A DNA stretch of 25,826 bases from the NCBI GenBank assembly GCA_024640445.1, contig JAHEEZ010000014.1, forward strand, positions 1-25,826, given 5' to 3'. Shown here piece after piece: positions 1 through 7,114 of this stretch (position 1 is the stretch's first letter; the number at the start of each line of letters is the position of its first letter). Made by a program: the position numbers and the translations under genes. This DNA comes from Acidobacteriota bacterium (GTDB lineage: Bacteria > Acidobacteriota > Blastocatellia > Pyrinomonadales > Pyrinomonadaceae). The notes below the pieces were generated by a model. It was not told where the DNA came from, did no database searches, and saw only the letters and a list, made by a program, of their open reading frames with translations.

Positions 1-464
1 ATCGTAATCTCCCCTTCCGACTCCCCGAGTGCCAGATTGTTCAACGTCACGGCGTCAGGATTCTCGTTTGAACTGACATTGGAACTGAGTATCTCGAACG
101 TCGAAGGCACCGGTTCAAACGCGTGCACGGCACCTGATGTTCCAACCAGCTTCTGCATCAGGGTTGTATACCAGCCTATGTTAGCCCCCACATCAAGGCA
201 GACATCGCCCGGAAGCACGATCGCGCGGACGATCTCAGTTATCGGCCTCTCATATTCACCCAGAAAGAACATCAGTTGCGACAGGTGGTCATCAAAGTTT
301 ACGCGCAAACTCCGTCCGTCACGGGTCGTGGCGACAACCTGTTTCGGCAATTCAGAAGCCAGTCTTATCCCCGCCTGAGCAAGCCTGTATTTACCTTTCC
401 GGATAGGAGAATGGAAAGTGTAGAGGCGGATCAATTTCTGGATGGTCCCTAAGTCGTTGGTCAC
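1..464 (-). CDS. FkbM-family methyltransferase (partial, C-terminus beyond left edge)
   Basis: An open minus-strand frame has no stop from about 464 to the window edge, giving 154 codons. It ends with a typical SAM-binding motif I region (CLDVGANIGWYT), followed by a GAVHAFEPVP segment in which the acidic Glu would bind the SAM ribose, and then an SSNVSSNENP stretch. This order (DVGANIG, then FEP, then N-rich) is characteristic of FkbM-type O-methyltransferases, which act on sugars or secondary metabolites and are common in polysaccharide clusters. The remaining Rossmann-fold and C-terminal part lies outside the window. The start is uncertain: GTG at 464 is the most upstream usable codon after an in-frame TGA, but no Shine-Dalgarno is visible, and a TTG codon slightly downstream is possible. 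The substrate cannot be told from this fragment. Confidence 0.8.
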   Translation of the reverse strand, partial: MTNDLGTIQKLIRLYTFHSPIRKGKYRLAQAGIRLASELPKQVVATTRDGRSLRVNFDDHLSQLMFFLGEYERPITEIVRAIVLPGDVCLDVGANIGWYTTLMQKLVGTSGAVHAFEPVPSTFEILSSNVSSNENPDAVTLNNLALGESEGEIT

Positions 465-515
465 TAAGCGATTATCGCATAGTCAGGCACAGTGCCGAAG
501 CAAGCTCAAAGCGCG

Positions 516-553
516 AGACACCGCGCCTGAGAAATGTCTCGGGCGCGGTGTCT
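516..553 (-). terminator. Strong hairpin between the repeat-protein gene and the FkbM gene
   Basis: A 12-bp perfect GC-rich stem (AGACACCGCGCC with its complement) is extended by GAGA/TCTC around a tiny loop, making about 17 bp in all. It lies 22 bp after the stop of the minus-strand repeat-protein gene. Only a weak T-run follows on the minus strand, so termination is likely but the hairpin is not a textbook intrinsic terminator. Confidence 0.6.
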
Positions 554-574
554 GCAAGAGTATTTGAAACTAAC

Positions 575-1189
575 TTAGTCCGGGTAATAGATCCGAGGAC
601 GGCGTTTGTCCTTTGGATTTATTCCGTAAGTGTAAACCGCGCCAGCAGCGGCTCCCACACCAGCTCCGATAAGCGCTCCTTTCTTCCCGTCAAGGATCCC
701 GCCGATTACCGCTCCGGCTCCGGCCGCGATCCCGATGTTGATCACGTTCCTGTGCCTGTCATAGACAGACCGGTTGCGGTAATAATAATCGTCGTAGTAC
801 GGGTCATGATAATACGGATCATTTGTCCGTGAACCGTTGTAGTACGGATCGTTGGTGTAAGGGCCGTTGTAATAAGGATCGTTGGTAGGCCTGCCGTTGT
901 AGTACGGATCATTTGTCCGCCGGCCATTGTAGTACGGATCGTTACGTGCGGTTCGGTAGTAGCGGTCGTCCCTGTAGCGATTCTTCACCGCATTCTTGTA
1001 TCGCTCTTTTTCGACCTTCCGGATGAATTTTGATCGTTCGCGATCGTATTTTCTGCGCTCCTTGATCCTCTGGGCGTAGCGCGAATTGCCGATTCCATTG
1101 CCTCTGCCGGGCTGAGCCTCGACATTGAGAGGCGCGCAAACCGCGAACGCCATAATGAGGGCAACAAAAGCCAAAATGCTCTTTCTCAT
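575..1189 (-). CDS. Secreted NDPYYNG-repeat protein with glycine-zipper C-terminus
   Basis: The protein is 204 aa starting MRKSILAFVALIMAF. I chose this Met because an AAGGAAG Shine-Dalgarno lies just upstream; a Met six codons earlier lacks one. An N-terminal signal peptide ends near ...NVEAQ. A basic, charged region (about residues 35-80) follows, then five 10-residue repeats of the form NDPYYNGxxT (about 83-132), a YYDDYYY stretch and an RNRSVYDRHRN segment. The C-terminal part (about 150-190) is a glycine/alanine zipper (GAVIGG...GALIGAGVGAAAGAV) of the kind seen in YMGG/Rick_17kDa-like outer-membrane or periplasmic proteins. Function is unknown. I infer an exported, envelope-associated protein whose Tyr/Asn-rich arm is free or surface-exposed. 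The gene has its own promoter candidate at 1282-1310. Confidence 0.85.
   Translation of the reverse strand: MRKSILAFVALIMAFAVCAPLNVEAQPGRGNGIGNSRYAQRIKERRKYDRERSKFIRKVEKERYKNAVKNRYRDDRYYRTARNDPYYNGRRTNDPYYNGRPTNDPYYNGPYTNDPYYNGSRTNDPYYHDPYYDDYYYRNRSVYDRHRNVINIGIAAGAGAVIGGILDGKKGALIGAGVGAAAGAVYTYGINPKDKRRPRIYYPD
794..943 (-). repeat. Five tandem 30-bp repeats encoding NDPYYNGxxT
   Basis: Five in-frame units of 30 bp lie inside the secreted protein gene. On the plus strand the recurring core is GTAGTACGGATC or a close variant, repeated every 30 bp, and the last unit degenerates into HDPYYDD. The unit length being a multiple of three keeps the frame if copies are gained or lost. Confidence 0.85.
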
Positions 1190-1281
1190 AATTATCTTCC
1201 TTACCATTCAAAGATTTTCGAACACGGAGAGAACTGTGCTAGTTTTGGAGAGAGAAAGAGGAGAGTTGTACTGATGCATTA

Positions 1282-1310
1282 AATATAGGACAACGGCGGC
1301 TGATTCGCAA
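1282..1310 (-). promoter_or_regulatory. Putative sigma-70 promoter of the repeat-protein gene
   Basis: On the minus strand TTGCGA (-35, 4/6) is followed after exactly 17 bp by TATATT (-10, 5/6). It lies about 90 bp upstream of the chosen start at 1189, leaving a 5' leader of roughly 85 nt. Confidence 0.5.
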
Positions 1311-1360
1311 ATCCTGCGGACCTTCGCTGCCGATCCGTCGGTATAGAGCTCCGGTGCAGT

Positions 1361-2683
1361 ATGAAGTTCATAAGGTATTCAAAATTCAAAGGCTTCGACG
1401 TTTTTGGGATCGACCTTGGCTCGTTGATGCAGTCGCTTTCGGACAAGGTACTGGATTCCGGATTCCACGAGGACTACTGGTACACGAGGGAGCGTCGTCC
1501 GACAGATGACACGCTCGATGGTTTGCGCGAGGCCCTGTTAAGGGCGCTGTTGGAAAACGGCGTGCTGGATCCGATCGACGTCGAGAAGATGCTTGCCGAC
1601 AATGGGGACAGATTCAGGGGTTCCTTGCTGGAAGAACTGATAAATCAGCTGATCGAACGGCTGGTAGAGGAAGGCTACCTGGATATCAAAGAACGGGAAT
1701 CAGACCGGGAGCCGGGGCAAGGGATGGGAGGGAATGGAGAGCGCGGCGAGCCGCTGCCGAGGGACATCCGGTTTCAGCTCACGGAGAAAGGTCTCGATTT
1801 TCTTGGATACAAGACGCTTCGCGATCTGCTGGGCTCGGTCGGGCGTTCATCCGCGGGCCGGCACGACACTCACCATCTCGATACGGGCGTCGAGGCTGCG
1901 CTCGGAGCGAAACAGTATGAATTCGGCGACACGATCAATCTGGACGTGAACCGCACGCTGCTTTCTGCCATCGGTCGAGAAGGGCTGGGAGTGCCGCTTA
2001 ACCTGGAATATGGGGATCTATATGTCCGCCAGCAGGATTATCAGTCATCTTGCGCCACGGTGGTGATGCTCGACTGTTCTCATTCGATGATCCTTTATGG
2101 GGAGGACAGGTTCACCCCCGCGAAGAAGGTCACATTGGCTCTTGCACATTTGATTCGGACCCAATATCCGGGCGATACGCTTGATATAGTTCTGTTTCAC
2201 GATGATGCTGAAGAGCTTCCGCTTGCGAAGCTGGTTTCGACCCAGGTAGGGCCATATCACACAAATACCGCTGAGGGCCTAAAACTGGCTCGAAGGATTC
2301 TCACTGCCAAGCGAAAGGATATGAAGCAGATAGTGATGGTGACGGACGGCAAGCCGACCGCCGCGTTCATCGATACGGGGAATCCTGCGTATCTGAACTA
2401 TCGCAGATATTCGGAGATAAGGCCGGATAACCGCGTCCTGTACAAGAACTCGATGGGCAATGACCCGTTCGTGATGGCGGAGACGTTCAAAGAGGTCCAG
2501 GCCTGCGCGAAAGGGGGAGTGATGATAAATACTTTCATGCTCGCGAGCGACGACTATCTGGTGGATTTTGTTAAGCAAATGACCGCGATGACACGCGGAA
2601 AGGCATATTTCGCGAATCCCTCGAACCTTTCACAGTTCGTTCTTATGGACTTTCTGAAACGGCGTACGAGAATGGTGCGTTGA
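1361..2683 (+). CDS. VWA-domain protein with intact MIDAS motif
   Basis: The protein is 440 aa. The N-terminal half (about 1-200) is charged and helical, with YSKFKGFDVFGIDLGSLM at the start and a Gly-rich linker near 118-130. The C-terminal half is a von Willebrand factor A domain. The metal-binding MIDAS residues are visible as D238-C-S240-H-S242, a Thr in HTNTAEGL (301/303) and D329 in VMVTDGKP. There is no signal peptide or membrane segment, so it should be cytoplasmic. Soluble bacterial VWA proteins of this layout commonly partner MoxR/chelatase-type AAA+ ATPases, but no such ATPase is next to it here. Hence the partner and role are unknown. No strong Shine-Dalgarno precedes the ATG. The gene stands alone, divergent from the repeat-protein gene. 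Confidence 0.85.
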   Translation: MKFIRYSKFKGFDVFGIDLGSLMQSLSDKVLDSGFHEDYWYTRERRPTDDTLDGLREALLRALLENGVLDPIDVEKMLADNGDRFRGSLLEELINQLIERLVEEGYLDIKERESDREPGQGMGGNGERGEPLPRDIRFQLTEKGLDFLGYKTLRDLLGSVGRSSAGRHDTHHLDTGVEAALGAKQYEFGDTINLDVNRTLLSAIGREGLGVPLNLEYGDLYVRQQDYQSSCATVVMLDCSHSMILYGEDRFTPAKKVTLALAHLIRTQYPGDTLDIVLFHDDAEELPLAKLVSTQVGPYHTNTAEGLKLARRILTAKRKDMKQIVMVTDGKPTAAFIDTGNPAYLNYRRYSEIRPDNRVLYKNSMGNDPFVMAETFKEVQACAKGGVMINTFMLASDDYLVDFVKQMTAMTRGKAYFANPSNLSQFVLMDFLKRRTRMVR

Positions 2684-2805
2684 TGGGCGGGACGGGCGGA
2701 TCGTTTAAGCGGGAATGTTTGCTATTAGTTCCGATTGCCGGCCCTTGAAATCATCGTGTGTTATAAATCGGACTCGAAGAAATTAGCGGTCTTAATATAA
2801 GCCTG

Positions 2806-2814
2806 TGCTATAAT
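2806..2814 (+). promoter_or_regulatory. Extended -10 promoter (TGC-TATAAT)
   Basis: A perfect TATAAT preceded by TGN gives an extended -10 element. No recognisable -35 lies 16-18 bp upstream, which is usual for extended -10 promoters. It sits about 93 bp before the ATG at 2907, giving a leader of roughly 85 nt. Confidence 0.55.
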
Positions 2815-2906
2815 ATCAGCATATTAGTTATCAATCGTTCTCATATATAGATCTTTTTAATTCGATTGGAGAGTACCGAAGGCTAACCGGCCAGGAGGTA
2901 GCTAGT

Positions 2907-3401
2907 ATGCTTAGAACAATACTTGTATCAGGACTGATACTGGTTTTCTCTGCCCTTGCTTTTCCGCAGGATGGATCGGCAGCAAAGGGCAAGGTCAAGG
3001 CAAATACGCAATTATCTGCCAAGATCACAAAGACTATTGACGCGGAATCTTCGAATGTCGGAGAAGATGTGAATTTCGTCCTCACGGGCGACGTTCAGGG
3101 TGACGGAATGACGATTCCGGGCGGTTCGGAAATATATGCCAGAATCGTCAACGTGGAAAAGCTTTCTGCCGACAGCAAGAACTCGCGCATTAGCATCATG
3201 TTCGATTTCGTCCAAAGCGGCGAAGACTTTATGACCTGCAAAGCGGTCATACTCGGCATTGAGACAATGGCCGATGTGAAGATGGAATCCTCTGAAACGT
3301 TCGAAGGGGGTACGATCCTCACGCTGTCAGGAAAAAACCTCAGAATAGATGAGGGCAAGGTTTTCAAGGTCAGGTTGATAAAGGACATCGCTCCGAACTA
3401 G
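2907..3401 (+). CDS. Small secreted beta-rich protein, function unknown
   Basis: The protein is 164 aa with a clear signal peptide (MLRTILVSGLILVFSALAFPQ). The start is fixed by a strong AGGAGG about 9 bp upstream. The mature part alternates short hydrophobic beta strands with charged turns (AKITKTIDAESSNVGEDV, TIPGGSEIYARIVNVEKLSADSK, SRISIMFDFV), consistent with an all-beta periplasmic domain. I recognise no catalytic motif. The central segment, in which an 'amount tunable' oxide-like TIPGGSEIYARIV strand follows a DV(N/Q) segment, resembles DUF-type exported proteins of acidobacteria, but I cannot name a family. It forms a single-gene unit between an extended -10 promoter and an intrinsic terminator. 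Confidence 0.8.
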   Translation: MLRTILVSGLILVFSALAFPQDGSAAKGKVKANTQLSAKITKTIDAESSNVGEDVNFVLTGDVQGDGMTIPGGSEIYARIVNVEKLSADSKNSRISIMFDFVQSGEDFMTCKAVILGIETMADVKMESSETFEGGTILTLSGKNLRIDEGKVFKVRLIKDIAPN

Positions 3402-3505
3402 CGAGTCCCGCTTGTAAGATTTTCATTGAATTAACACCGGCCGGCCCGGCGAGGGGTCGGGTGTTGCCAAAAAGACAGGTTTAGTTAGTGACCGATTACA
3501 TTTTG

Positions 3506-3536
3506 AAGGGACCCGTTTGGGTCCCTTTCTTGTTTC
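3506..3536 (+). terminator. Rho-independent terminator
   Basis: A perfect 9-bp stem (AAGGGACCC / GGGTCCCTT) with a GTTT loop is followed by TTCTTGTTTC. It lies about 105 bp after the secreted-protein gene and well before the DsrE-like gene. Confidence 0.85.
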
Positions 3537-3689
3537 TTGAAGAGCTGGCCGTAAATCTTAGATACCGACCAACAGGCCCTCTTGCATTCATATTTCATTC
3601 GCTGGCTTGTCCTGTCCAAACTCTCAATTGCGTCTTCTCTAATGGCAGATCGCCAAATCTATCAGGAATAAGAAAGAGGTAAGAAGAAA

Positions 3690-4058
3690 ATGTCAGAAAA
3701 CAGAAAATTGGTTATCGTTATCACTCGCGGGCTCGATGATGAAAGGTCCTCGGTTGCCTGGAGCATCGCCAACGGCGGCATCAAATCGGGACTTGAAGTT
3801 CACGTGTTTCTCACCAGTTCCGCGGTCGACTGGGTTCGGAAAGGCGCGGCGAACAACGCCCACCTTAATCCGGAAGACCCGCCAATGAAGGAAATGATCG
3901 ATTACTTCATGGAAAACGGAAGCGCTGTTTACGTTTGTCCGCCATGTGCCAAGGTCAGGGGCTATTCTGAATCGGACCTTCTCGAAGGCGTCACTATTAT
4001 CGGGTCAGGCGCGATCCACGAACAGATCAAACTCGGAGCGGCGACGTTGACGTTTTGA
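3690..4058 (+). CDS. DsrE-family (sulfur-relay-like) protein
   Basis: The protein is 122 aa, with an AGAGGT Shine-Dalgarno 9 bp before the ATG. It starts with a beta strand (KLVIVITRG) and the alternating beta/alpha pattern of the DsrE/DsrF/TusD fold (EVHVFLTSSAV, GSAVYVCPPCAKVRGY, GVTIIGSGAIHEQI). It carries one CPPC pair (C83, C86) in the position where DsrE-type sulfurtransferases have their conserved Cys; the Cys pair followed by RGY is typical of a DsrE-like subgroup outside the TusBCD complex. It may carry sulfane sulfur or sense redox state, but no sulfur-oxidation or tRNA-thiolation partner is next to it. It sits alone between a terminator and the M23-type gene. Confidence 0.8.
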   Translation: MSENRKLVIVITRGLDDERSSVAWSIANGGIKSGLEVHVFLTSSAVDWVRKGAANNAHLNPEDPPMKEMIDYFMENGSAVYVCPPCAKVRGYSESDLLEGVTIIGSGAIHEQIKLGAATLTF

Positions 4059-4231
4059 TCCGGATAATCAGACAGACCATTGGCGGATAGCGCTGTCCCG
4101 ATGCGAAAGACGGGGTGTGTAAATCTGGAAGGCTGCCGCATTTTTTGAATTACTGCGCAAACGCTGGGATATCCTCCGTCTCTTTGCCCGTGCAGATGCA
4201 CAGATCAATACGACTTCGGCGAGGTAACATA

Positions 4232-4756
4232 ATGGCAGTTTTTCCAATTCCTTTCATACCAAAATTTGATTATCACTATGGCGGCATACGATTTGGCGCC
4301 AGCCGGGACGGCGGCAACCGGCGACATGCAGGCTGCGACCTGATCGCGCCGGTAGGAACCCCCGTCAGGGCGATCGAATGGGGACTGGTCCTTCAAGGTC
4401 CAAAACCGTTCTATCACGGGACCTACTCGATAGTGGTCCAGTACAACGGCTATATCGTTCGATACTGTGAGGTGGACAAAAAAGTGGCAGATGAGGTTTA
4501 CGAGGGCGCGAATGTACAGGCAGGACAGACAATAGCGTGGGTTGGCAAGATGAACAACAGCTCGATGCTCCATCTTGAAATGTACAAAGGCAACGAGGGG
4601 GGACACTACACGCAGACGAACGGAAAGAAGAAATACAATAACGTTGAGGCCAAGAATTTCAAACGAAGGCCCGATCTGCTTGATCCAACTCCTTATCTGG
4701 ACAAGTGGCGGCTGTGGACCGATTTTTCGAGCTGGGTTGGCGATCTTTTCGAATAG
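4232..4756 (+). CDS. M23 (LytM-like) peptidase-fold protein with altered active site
   Basis: The protein is 174 aa from MAVFPIPFIPKF. This start is chosen because GAGGT lies 6 bp upstream; the longer frame from 4115 has no Shine-Dalgarno. The M23 zinc ligands are kept: H32 and D36 in RRHAGCD, and H114 in SSMLHLEMY. The two histidines that normally assist catalysis are replaced: the YaHL His is Glu80 (VRYCEV), and the first His of the usual HLHFE is Met112. The GxxVxxGQxIAxVG segment (about 92-105) is conserved. There is no signal peptide, so it would need another export route or act inside the cell. I recall related M23 proteins with RYGE and SMLHFE, so this may be a subfamily rather than a decayed copy. 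The gene ends in a hairpin. Confidence 0.8.
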   Translation: MAVFPIPFIPKFDYHYGGIRFGASRDGGNRRHAGCDLIAPVGTPVRAIEWGLVLQGPKPFYHGTYSIVVQYNGYIVRYCEVDKKVADEVYEGANVQAGQTIAWVGKMNNSSMLHLEMYKGNEGGHYTQTNGKKKYNNVEAKNFKRRPDLLDPTPYLDKWRLWTDFSSWVGDLFE

Positions 4757-4781
4757 ACCTCCTGTTGGTGCAGAGTTTCGG

Positions 4782-4825
4782 GCGTCTGGGAATGGTGTTA
4801 TCATTCCCGGACGCTATTTCATTTT
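4782..4825 (+). terminator. Hairpin terminator/attenuator just before nurA
   Basis: A 13-bp stem (GCGTCTGGGAATG with its complement, one G.U pair) has a 7-nt loop and is followed by TATTTCATTTTC. It lies 25 bp after the M23-type gene and only 23 bp before the nurA ATG. Confidence 0.75.
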
Positions 4826-4837
4826 CATGGCCTCACA

Positions 4838-6040
4838 ATGCTCTACAGGGAACTCTTAGAAGCGGAACTGCAAAGACAAAAGGACGATTTTCTGGACTTC
4901 TCGCGCTTCCAGGAAGACGAAGCCAGGAGGTACTTTGCGATTCTCCAGCGCCTCGCCGCAAAGAGCCACGCGGAAATCACTCAAAAGCTCTCGCCGAAGG
5001 CAGGCACCGGAGCGCTGCCCTCGGAGGAGTTGGTCGGTGACGGAACGATCGCATCTGAATTCGGCATAACCTGGGCAAATCATGAAGAAGCCAGAGAGTG
5101 GGCATCCGGCATTCTCGCAGGTCGGACTACCTTTGCCGCTGACGGAAGCCAGCTCTACAGCGAAAAGGACGTTTCACTTCCTGTTGCCGCTGTCCAGATC
5201 GGATGGTTCGAAAACCCCCACGACCGATCGCAGAAATACACCAAGGATGCCGAGTTCCGGTTGCTTAGCCCTTCGGAATTGCTCGATGACAGCGCGGAAC
5301 CGGCAAATCCGGAAACGCGTGTCGGCGAAGCAAGGTTCCACGCTGAAGTGGCTCGCGTCCGGGATTTCCTTGAGAGGCACGCGGGATGGAAAGAAAGGGG
5401 AGAGCGAATGCCGCTTGCGTTCTTTGACGGGACGCTCCTCGTTTCGTTCTCTCTTCCCCAAACGAGCCTGCAGAGGAGTTTTGTGGAGGCTATGGTTGGG
5501 CTTGTTGAGACCTCCGGCCGGACACGGGTGCCGGTTATCGGCTATATCGACAGGAGTCTTTCCAGGGATCTCCTGAACCTCCTGGAAGCCTTTGACGGAA
5601 GTGGAAACAACGCCTCAAAAATGCTGTACGATTCCGCGTTCCTTTCGTCATCGGGAAGAATCCTTGGCAACTGGGGAGACCGGACCCAATTCCTCTTTTC
5701 AAACAGAAAAGGAATGGAAGCATTCAGTGACGGGATATCGGGAACCTCGACCGTCGGGTTTTGCTATCTGGCTACTTCCCGCGAATCGTCGCCGGCAAGA
5801 CTCGACATCCCTTCATGGATCTATGAGTCCGGATATCTTGACGAGACGGTGGACATCGTCCGGGCGGAATGCGTGATCGGTCTCGGATATCCATATCCTC
5901 TGGAAACCGCGGATGCTACCGCGCTCATCTCTGCGCGTGACCGAAAGATTTTCCTCAAAGCTTTACAAGAGTTCTCGCTTCGTGAAAAATTGAATTTCAG
6001 TGTTTCAAGAAAAGACGCAAGCAAGGGCCGCCGGCGCTGA
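4838..6040 (+). CDS. nurA: NurA-domain nuclease
   Basis: The protein is 400 aa. NurA is a 5'-3' exo/endonuclease that works with the HerA ATPase in DNA double-strand break end resection. Visible NurA features are a charged helical N-terminus, TTFAADGSQ with metal-binding D102, PLAFFDGTLL with D197, the VPVIGYIDRSLSRDLLN strand/helix, and the C-terminal GYPYPLETADATALIS signature. Length matches the family. There is no signal peptide. No Shine-Dalgarno is visible before the ATG, and the start lies right behind a hairpin. Downstream genes are a small membrane protein and a HAS-barrel protein, the domain otherwise found at the N-terminus of HerA; HerA itself is not in the window. Confidence 0.88.
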   Translation: MLYRELLEAELQRQKDDFLDFSRFQEDEARRYFAILQRLAAKSHAEITQKLSPKAGTGALPSEELVGDGTIASEFGITWANHEEAREWASGILAGRTTFAADGSQLYSEKDVSLPVAAVQIGWFENPHDRSQKYTKDAEFRLLSPSELLDDSAEPANPETRVGEARFHAEVARVRDFLERHAGWKERGERMPLAFFDGTLLVSFSLPQTSLQRSFVEAMVGLVETSGRTRVPVIGYIDRSLSRDLLNLLEAFDGSGNNASKMLYDSAFLSSSGRILGNWGDRTQFLFSNRKGMEAFSDGISGTSTVGFCYLATSRESSPARLDIPSWIYESGYLDETVDIVRAECVIGLGYPYPLETADATALISARDRKIFLKALQEFSLREKLNFSVSRKDASKGRRR

Positions 6041-6097
6041 TGGCAGTCCGGGGGAACTCTGTGGCATCCGGATCAGGAGGACGCGGATCACCAGCCG

Positions 6098-6442
6098 TTG
6101 GGTATGCTTCGCTCTAAGAACAGGATGCAGGGCATGAGGTTACTTGTCGAAAATTCCGGCGCCAACGAAATGACAGATCTGTTTGAAGTCAACAGAAACC
6201 CCGTATCTGAGATCGCATGGGCATGTTTTGTCTATTCGCTCGTGCCCTATCTGGGGATCTTGTTCGTTCCGCTCACGCTCGTGATCGGAGTTGCGGGAGT
6301 CGCCGTATTTTTGAGAAGACCTTCGGCCGGAGGAGGGAAGCTTTCGGCCGCCAGTGTCGTTCTGAGTCTTGTAGTCATCGGTGTGCAGGTCTTTCTATGG
6401 TGGCTGCTCTATATCATCCCCGAACTCGGGAGAACGATCTGA
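6098..6442 (+). CDS. Small membrane protein, function unknown
   Basis: The protein has up to 114 aa. The part that looks conserved begins at Met-25 (MTDLFEVNRNPVSEIAW, position 6170), and neither start has a convincing Shine-Dalgarno, so the true start may be 6170. Two hydrophobic stretches (FVYSLVPYLGILFVPLTLVIGVAGVAVF and AASVVLSLVVIGVQVFLWWLLYIIP) predict two transmembrane helices joined by a short Gly/Ser/Lys loop. The layout resembles DUF4190-like proteins. It lies 57 bp after nurA and 31 bp before the HAS-barrel gene on the same strand, so it is probably co-transcribed with them. Confidence 0.65.
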   Translation: MGMLRSKNRMQGMRLLVENSGANEMTDLFEVNRNPVSEIAWACFVYSLVPYLGILFVPLTLVIGVAGVAVFLRRPSAGGGKLSAASVVLSLVVIGVQVFLWWLLYIIPELGRTI

Positions 6443-6473
6443 TCGTGCGTCGCAGGACGAATCACGGAGAAAC

Positions 6474-7061
6474 ATGCTGATAGCGAAAGTTGTAAGTTCA
6501 AACTCACATACCGATTACGTCGCGCGTGTCATCGACCCGTTCGACGCCGCCGAGGCACCGTCGCCGGAGGATCATGGCTTTGGGACGTTCGTTTCGATCC
6601 CTTCCGGACCCGGGAACGTGGTCGGAATCATTTACAACACGCTTCTCGTCAATCCCGAATTCGCTGCGTATGGCCCCAGGCTTTCTCCAAAGCCCGATCT
6701 GGCGAATTTCAGTCCCGATTATCTTGACGAACAGGGAATCCTGATCGGTGTGCTTCTGGTCGGGACGCTTCAGGAAGGGGTCCCGGCCCAGAGGGTGCCG
6801 GAACGGGCACTTGCAGCGGGCGACTCTGTTTACAAGCTTCCGGAGGAAGATTTCATCGCTTTTCATGAAGGGGAGGACGGAAGAACGGCGATCCGATATT
6901 ACGCGCAGGTGATGGCTCAGGCAGGTAATTTCGCGGTGCCCCTTCTTGAGTCCGTGTTTGAACGGCTCGGCGAAAACGCCGAAGAGGCGGAGAAGAAGCG
7001 ACTCGACGTACTGCGTCAGAACCTGTCGTGGCAACGGACGGTTGGGGGCGGACGTCTATAG
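6474..7061 (+). CDS. Stand-alone HAS-barrel domain protein
   Basis: The protein is 195 aa, starting MLIAKVVSSNSHTDYVARV with GGAGA just upstream. The N-terminal about 110 residues form the pattern of a HAS barrel (HerA-ATP synthase barrel): VVSSNSHTDYVARVID, GFGTFVSIP, NVVGIIYNTLLVNPEFAAYGPRLS and GILIGVLLVG, a compact beta barrel. The rest is helical (YKLPEEDFIAFH, YYAQVMAQAGNFAVPLLESVFERL). In HerA proteins this barrel precedes the ATPase, but here there is no Walker motif. With nurA 430 bp upstream, I infer that it binds or regulates the NurA/HerA resection machinery. It might be the split-off N-terminus of a HerA-like protein whose ATPase is encoded elsewhere. Confidence 0.72.
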   Translation: MLIAKVVSSNSHTDYVARVIDPFDAAEAPSPEDHGFGTFVSIPSGPGNVVGIIYNTLLVNPEFAAYGPRLSPKPDLANFSPDYLDEQGILIGVLLVGTLQEGVPAQRVPERALAAGDSVYKLPEEDFIAFHEGEDGRTAIRYYAQVMAQAGNFAVPLLESVFERLGENAEEAEKKRLDVLRQNLSWQRTVGGGRL

Positions 7062-7114
7062 AGTTGTTCAAGACGGATCGGTCAGATCAGTTTCAATACG
7101 GAGCACTTGAAGAA

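Noticed and set aside
794..943. 30-bp repeats as a possible CRISPR array
   Set aside because: They are contiguous without spacers and encode an in-frame peptide repeat.
3488..3682. A 64-codon plus-strand open frame after the secreted-protein gene
   Set aside because: It runs through the intrinsic terminator at 3506-3536, has no Shine-Dalgarno and no family resemblance.
4205..4804. 199-codon minus-strand frame opposite the M23-type gene
   Set aside because: It is a shadow of the M23-type gene, which has clear motifs and a Shine-Dalgarno.
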